From: an uncultured Bacteroidales bacterium
GTDB taxonomy: Bacteria; Bacteroidota; Bacteroidia; Bacteroidales; UBA932
Length of the DNA stretch: 8,958 bases
Assembly (NCBI GenBank): GCA_946545765.1
Contig: CAMNNS010000056.1
Span: forward strand, 1-8,958
Reading direction: 5' to 3'
Shown: positions 6,407 to 8,958 of the stretch, piece by piece
Layout: every line of letters begins with the position of its first letter
Position numbering within the stretch: the first letter of the stretch is position 1
Notes under the pieces: generated by a model
Databases searched by the model: none
Seen by the model: the letters and a program-made list of their open reading frames with translations, nothing else
What the model was told of the DNA's origin: nothing
Program-made: the position numbers and the translations under genes

Positions 6407-8221
6407 TTACAATTTATTTTCAAATAATGATATTAATTCCCTCGCTTTGTTGTATTTAGATTCCATAGCAGAATCTGCCCCTTGAGGAGAATACCTAACC
6501 AACTCACAACTATCTAATAATTTTATAAATTCATCAACTTTATCATTGTCTATCCCCTTAGAGATAAGCAAAGATTCTATAGTAGATTTTTGCATTTGGG
6601 CATAAGGTATAGATAACTTATCGCTAACATATCCAAGCATAGCCTTATGCAACTCTTCATAAAATTCTTGTACTTTATTCTCCTTTAAATAAGTTTGTGC
6701 CTGTCTTAATCTACTATTTGCCACCCTATTAGCCCTTTTATTTCTCACTCTTACTATATCACTATTAAAGGTCTTTCTCTGTTTTAGGATATACAATGCC
6801 ACAAAAGCTAAAACCGCAACTAAAACAATTATAAGATAATAGAATAGAGAAGAGACAATAAAGTTTTTTTCTTTCTCCGATAAAAATGTCCTATTCTTAA
6901 TATATCTAATATCTTCTCCTAAATTGCCCACCTCTCTTTGGTTAGTTGATGATACTATAATACCCTGAGATACATCTCCTTTTAAAACCTTTAGCTCTTT
7001 TGGTTCTGAAGTTAGAGTAACATATTTCTTTTGCTGAATATCATAGTAAGAGTATTCTATTGGCTCAATCTGATAAACTCCTTCGCCCCTTGGAATAAAA
7101 GGATACTCAAAAACTCTTTTTCCTGTAACACCTTGAGCTGTGTTTGAAAAATTATTTGAAACTTTTACATCATAACTCTCAAAATCAGAAGGTAGAATAA
7201 CTTTCGGTTGCTCCATTAAATTAAGGTTGCCACTACCTGCTAACTCCACAATTAACGAGGTAGCTTGATTACTTTTTAGCGAATCGTGAGCAAGTTTAAC
7301 ATTCATATTTATTTTTCCCACTCCCCCACCAAAACTATTTGGTGCTTCTGAAGGTAAAGGTGACACCTCAATATTTTTTCTACCTGTAGATAACCTTTTC
7401 CTCTCCATTGAATAAGTGTCATCTCCAAAAAAATCGTCAAAAATGCTCCTACCTCTTGTCCCCCTTTGTGCAATTTGAACTTGACAAACAAGTTCTGCAG
7501 GTTCTATTGTTAGATTGCCCGATTGTTGAGGTATAATAACAAAACGCCTCAATAATGCACTTCTATATATCTGATCGCCAACTTTTTCTGTTGTAAAACT
7601 AATGTTATTTGGCGCCTCTATATCTTGACTCCAGAATCCGTTAAAGATGGGCAACTTAAAGTCCTCAAATCCTGCGATATTGCTCCTCGTGTATAGTTTT
7701 AATGTTGCAATAATAGGCTCGCCCTTAACCACTTTTGTCTTATTTAAAGAGAGATTTAAAAACAGATCTGCTTTATTATATGTTATTCCTTCGTCTTGAT
7801 TCTCTTCTCTCTGATAAGATTGAGCAGGGGTAGATGATGAACTAACCACCTCTATTGTAACAGGTTTTGAGTTATATTGTTTTCCCGATATTGAGGCATT
7901 TGCAGAAGAAATTGCAATAACATTCTGGTCTCCAGCTTGTAGGATATAAGTATAACTCTCCTCATATTGAGAGGTTCTTTTACCATTTACAATCTGCACC
8001 GATGACATTGTTGATGGAGAAGGACCTGCCAAGACAGTAGCCCCTGAAAAAGATGGCCCATTAAAATTATCAATTTTGGCATTAGCGACAAACTTAACTG
8101 CAAATCTTTCACCTTGATAAACCATTTTTGGGACATCTATTTCAAATGTAATCTGCCCATAAATTTTATTTATGCTTAACAACAAAATGGTAAAAACCAA
8201 TATTGCAATTTTTCTATTCAT
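6407..8221 (-). CDS. batD: BatD, periplasmic membrane-anchored aerotolerance protein
   Basis: At 604 aa this has the length and layout of Bacteroidetes BatD (BatD/oxygen-tolerance family). A signal peptide (residues 1-22, ending IYGQ) is followed by a long beta-rich periplasmic region that opens with the typical FEIDVPKMVYQGERFAVKF. The family-typical segments PSFSGATVLAGPSPS (56-70) and GFWSQD (195-200) are present, with the repeated Ig-like strand pattern continuing to about residue 415. One membrane helix lies at about 456-479, then a basic stretch and a helical cytoplasmic C-terminal region (about 500-604). BatD is thought to work with the von Willebrand factor A-type BatA/BatB proteins and BatC in the envelope; its biochemical activity is unknown. 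The start ATG is preceded by a purine-rich AGAAAGAGAAT and lies 27 bp after the batC stop; batE follows after 2 bp. No truncation or frameshift is seen. Confidence 0.92.
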   Translation of the reverse strand: MNRKIAILVFTILLLSINKIYGQITFEIDVPKMVYQGERFAVKFVANAKIDNFNGPSFSGATVLAGPSPSTMSSVQIVNGKRTSQYEESYTYILQAGDQNVIAISSANASISGKQYNSKPVTIEVVSSSSTPAQSYQREENQDEGITYNKADLFLNLSLNKTKVVKGEPIIATLKLYTRSNIAGFEDFKLPIFNGFWSQDIEAPNNISFTTEKVGDQIYRSALLRRFVIIPQQSGNLTIEPAELVCQVQIAQRGTRGRSIFDDFFGDDTYSMERKRLSTGRKNIEVSPLPSEAPNSFGGGVGKINMNVKLAHDSLKSNQATSLIVELAGSGNLNLMEQPKVILPSDFESYDVKVSNNFSNTAQGVTGKRVFEYPFIPRGEGVYQIEPIEYSYYDIQQKKYVTLTSEPKELKVLKGDVSQGIIVSSTNQREVGNLGEDIRYIKNRTFLSEKEKNFIVSSLFYYLIIVLVAVLAFVALYILKQRKTFNSDIVRVRNKRANRVANSRLRQAQTYLKENKVQEFYEELHKAMLGYVSDKLSIPYAQMQKSTIESLLISKGIDNDKVDEFIKLLDSCELVRYSPQGADSAMESKYNKARELISLFENKL

Positions 8222-8248
8222 ATTCTCTTTCTGTTATAGAACTCAAAT

Positions 8249-8958
8249 TTACCAATTCTTTTCTTTCTTTTTAGACCTTGCTGTAGCAGCTTTTGCTTTT
8301 TTAACTTTTTCTTGAGTTTGATTCTCTTTATCTTGTAGAGCCTGAAGCATTTGCTGAGTGGCTTGTTGAGAGAGCTTATTTTGATTCTGTTCTTGTTCCT
8401 TATTTTTATTTTGATCTTGTTGTTTATCTTTGTTTTGGTCTTGATCTTTCTGTTGATTATCTTGATTCTGTTGCTTGTCTTGATTCTGTTCTTGTTTCTT
8501 ATTTTGCTCTTGATCTTTGTTTTTATCTTGATCTTGCTGCTGCTTATCTTGATTCTGCTGCTTATCTTGATTCTGCTGATTTTGCTGATTTTGCAATTTC
8601 TTTTTTGCATACTCATAATTTGCCTTTGCTGTCATATCAGCAGGATTTCTTATTAAAGATTGCTTATAAGCTTCAACAGCTTTATCATACTGATTCTGTT
8701 GCAAATAAAAATTGCCCTGATTAAAGAAATAATTAGATGCAACACTTTGTTCTCCTTGATATTTGGTAAAATCAAAATTATCATTACTATCCCGATTCGG
8801 CAAGGTTGTAGTTGTACCGCCCCACTTATATTCATAAGGGATTCTTGATATAGTATCTGTTAATTTATTTGAAGCAGATATTGCTCCCGACAAATCATTC
8901 ATTCTAAAAAGAGTATTAGCAAGATTGTAATTACTTACCAAAGATACCGAATCCTTAA
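8249..8958 (-). CDS. batC: BatC, TPR protein with low-complexity Q/N/D/K tail (5' truncated)
   Basis: The frame stays open to the right edge (the last codons before the edge read K-D-S-V-S), so the N terminus, including any signal peptide, lies outside the window. A TTG at 8941 is not a believable start. The visible part opens inside a TPR-like helix pair (SNYNLANTLFRMNDLSGAI). After a linker comes a second TPR (ASNYFFNQGNFYLQQNQYDKAVEAYKQSLIRNP), then a tract of about 73 residues made almost only of Q, N, D, K and E. It ends with SQQATQQMLQALQDKENQTQEKVKK and a basic tail finishing in KNW. This layout (TPRs, charged Gln-rich stretch, 'QQ-LQAL-DKE-TQEKVKK' end) is that of Bacteroidetes BatC. 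It is the first of the four linked - strand genes and probably acts in the periplasm as a scaffold with BatA, BatB and BatD (inference). The tail length is expected to vary between strains. Confidence 0.88.
   Translation of the reverse strand, partial: KDSVSLVSNYNLANTLFRMNDLSGAISASNKLTDTISRIPYEYKWGGTTTTLPNRDSNDNFDFTKYQGEQSVASNYFFNQGNFYLQQNQYDKAVEAYKQSLIRNPADMTAKANYEYAKKKLQNQQNQQNQDKQQNQDKQQQDQDKNKDQEQNKKQEQNQDKQQNQDNQQKDQDQNKDKQQDQNKNKEQEQNQNKLSQQATQQMLQALQDKENQTQEKVKKAKAATARSKKKEKNW
8375..8593 (-). repeat. Low-complexity repeat tract inside batC (Q/N/D/K codons)
   Basis: This is degenerate tandem DNA made of CAA/CAG, AAT, GAT and AAA/AAG codons. The clearest unit is the 18-bp CTGCTGCTTATCTTGATT (+ strand), present as two perfect head-to-tail copies at 8537-8554 and 8555-8572 plus a 6-bp partial third copy at 8573-8578. 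It encodes the six-residue unit QNQDKQ on the - strand. The units are multiples of 3 bp, so gain or loss of a copy keeps batC in frame. The tract leaves other frames open on both strands, giving spurious Leu/Ile-rich or Lys/Ile-rich products that should not be annotated. Confidence 0.85.

Noticed and set aside
7309..7491. 60-codon open frame on the - strand inside batD, in another frame
   Set aside because: batD is continuous and family-typical across this stretch, so there is no sign of a frameshift or a second gene.
8218..8656. Long open frames overlapping batC on both strands (Lys/Ile-rich on -, Leu/Ile-rich on +)
   Set aside because: They arise because the repetitive CAA/AAT/GAT/AAG codons contain no stops in other frames. 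Their composition is a direct image of the repeat, and batC is supported by TPR motifs and the family C terminus.

Overview
The window looks like chromosomal DNA of a Bacteroidetes, most likely a member of the Bacteroidales. The DNA is strongly AT-rich, start codons lack recognisable Shine-Dalgarno sequences, and the gene set is typical of that group: a batCDE cluster, a sirtuin without zinc cysteines, a lipoprotein M3 oligopeptidase and an ATPase_2-family protein. I cannot name a species.

Left half, + strand (1-3315): three closely spaced genes. The first is the C-terminal part of an archaeal-type AAA ATPase that is cut by the left edge. It is followed 12 bp later by a CobB/SIR2-type NAD-dependent deacylase, and 25 bp after that by an M3 zinc oligopeptidase (Dcp-like) with a lipoprotein signal. 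The close spacing allows co-transcription, but the three functions do not form an obvious pathway. A strong hairpin followed by a T-run closes this block at about 3336-3372.

Middle (3316-3540): a 225-bp gap between two convergent gene blocks. It holds the terminator, which reads plausibly on both strands, and two further small hairpins. The part next to the - strand gene, about 3461-3530, is visibly less AT-rich than its surroundings and is a weak candidate for a structured RNA or a long 3' UTR.

Right half, - strand (3541-8958, read right to left): batC (cut by the right edge), batD, batE, then a secreted metallophosphoesterase fused to a PQQ-type beta-propeller. The four genes are spaced 27, 2 and 23 bp apart and look like one transcript whose promoter, and probably moxR/batA/batB, lie beyond the right edge. 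Bat proteins are envelope proteins of Bacteroidetes linked to aerotolerance and stress resistance. BatC and BatE carry TPR repeats, BatD is a large periplasmic protein with one C-terminal membrane anchor, and BatE also carries an SH3-like domain. The phosphoesterase-propeller protein is likely exported to the same compartment.

I see no mobile element, CRISPR array, tRNA or rRNA. I did not find a convincing undescribed system. The points most worth following up are the phosphoesterase-propeller fusion at the end of the bat cluster, the hairpin-rich convergent gap, and the repetitive Q/N/D/K tract of BatC.
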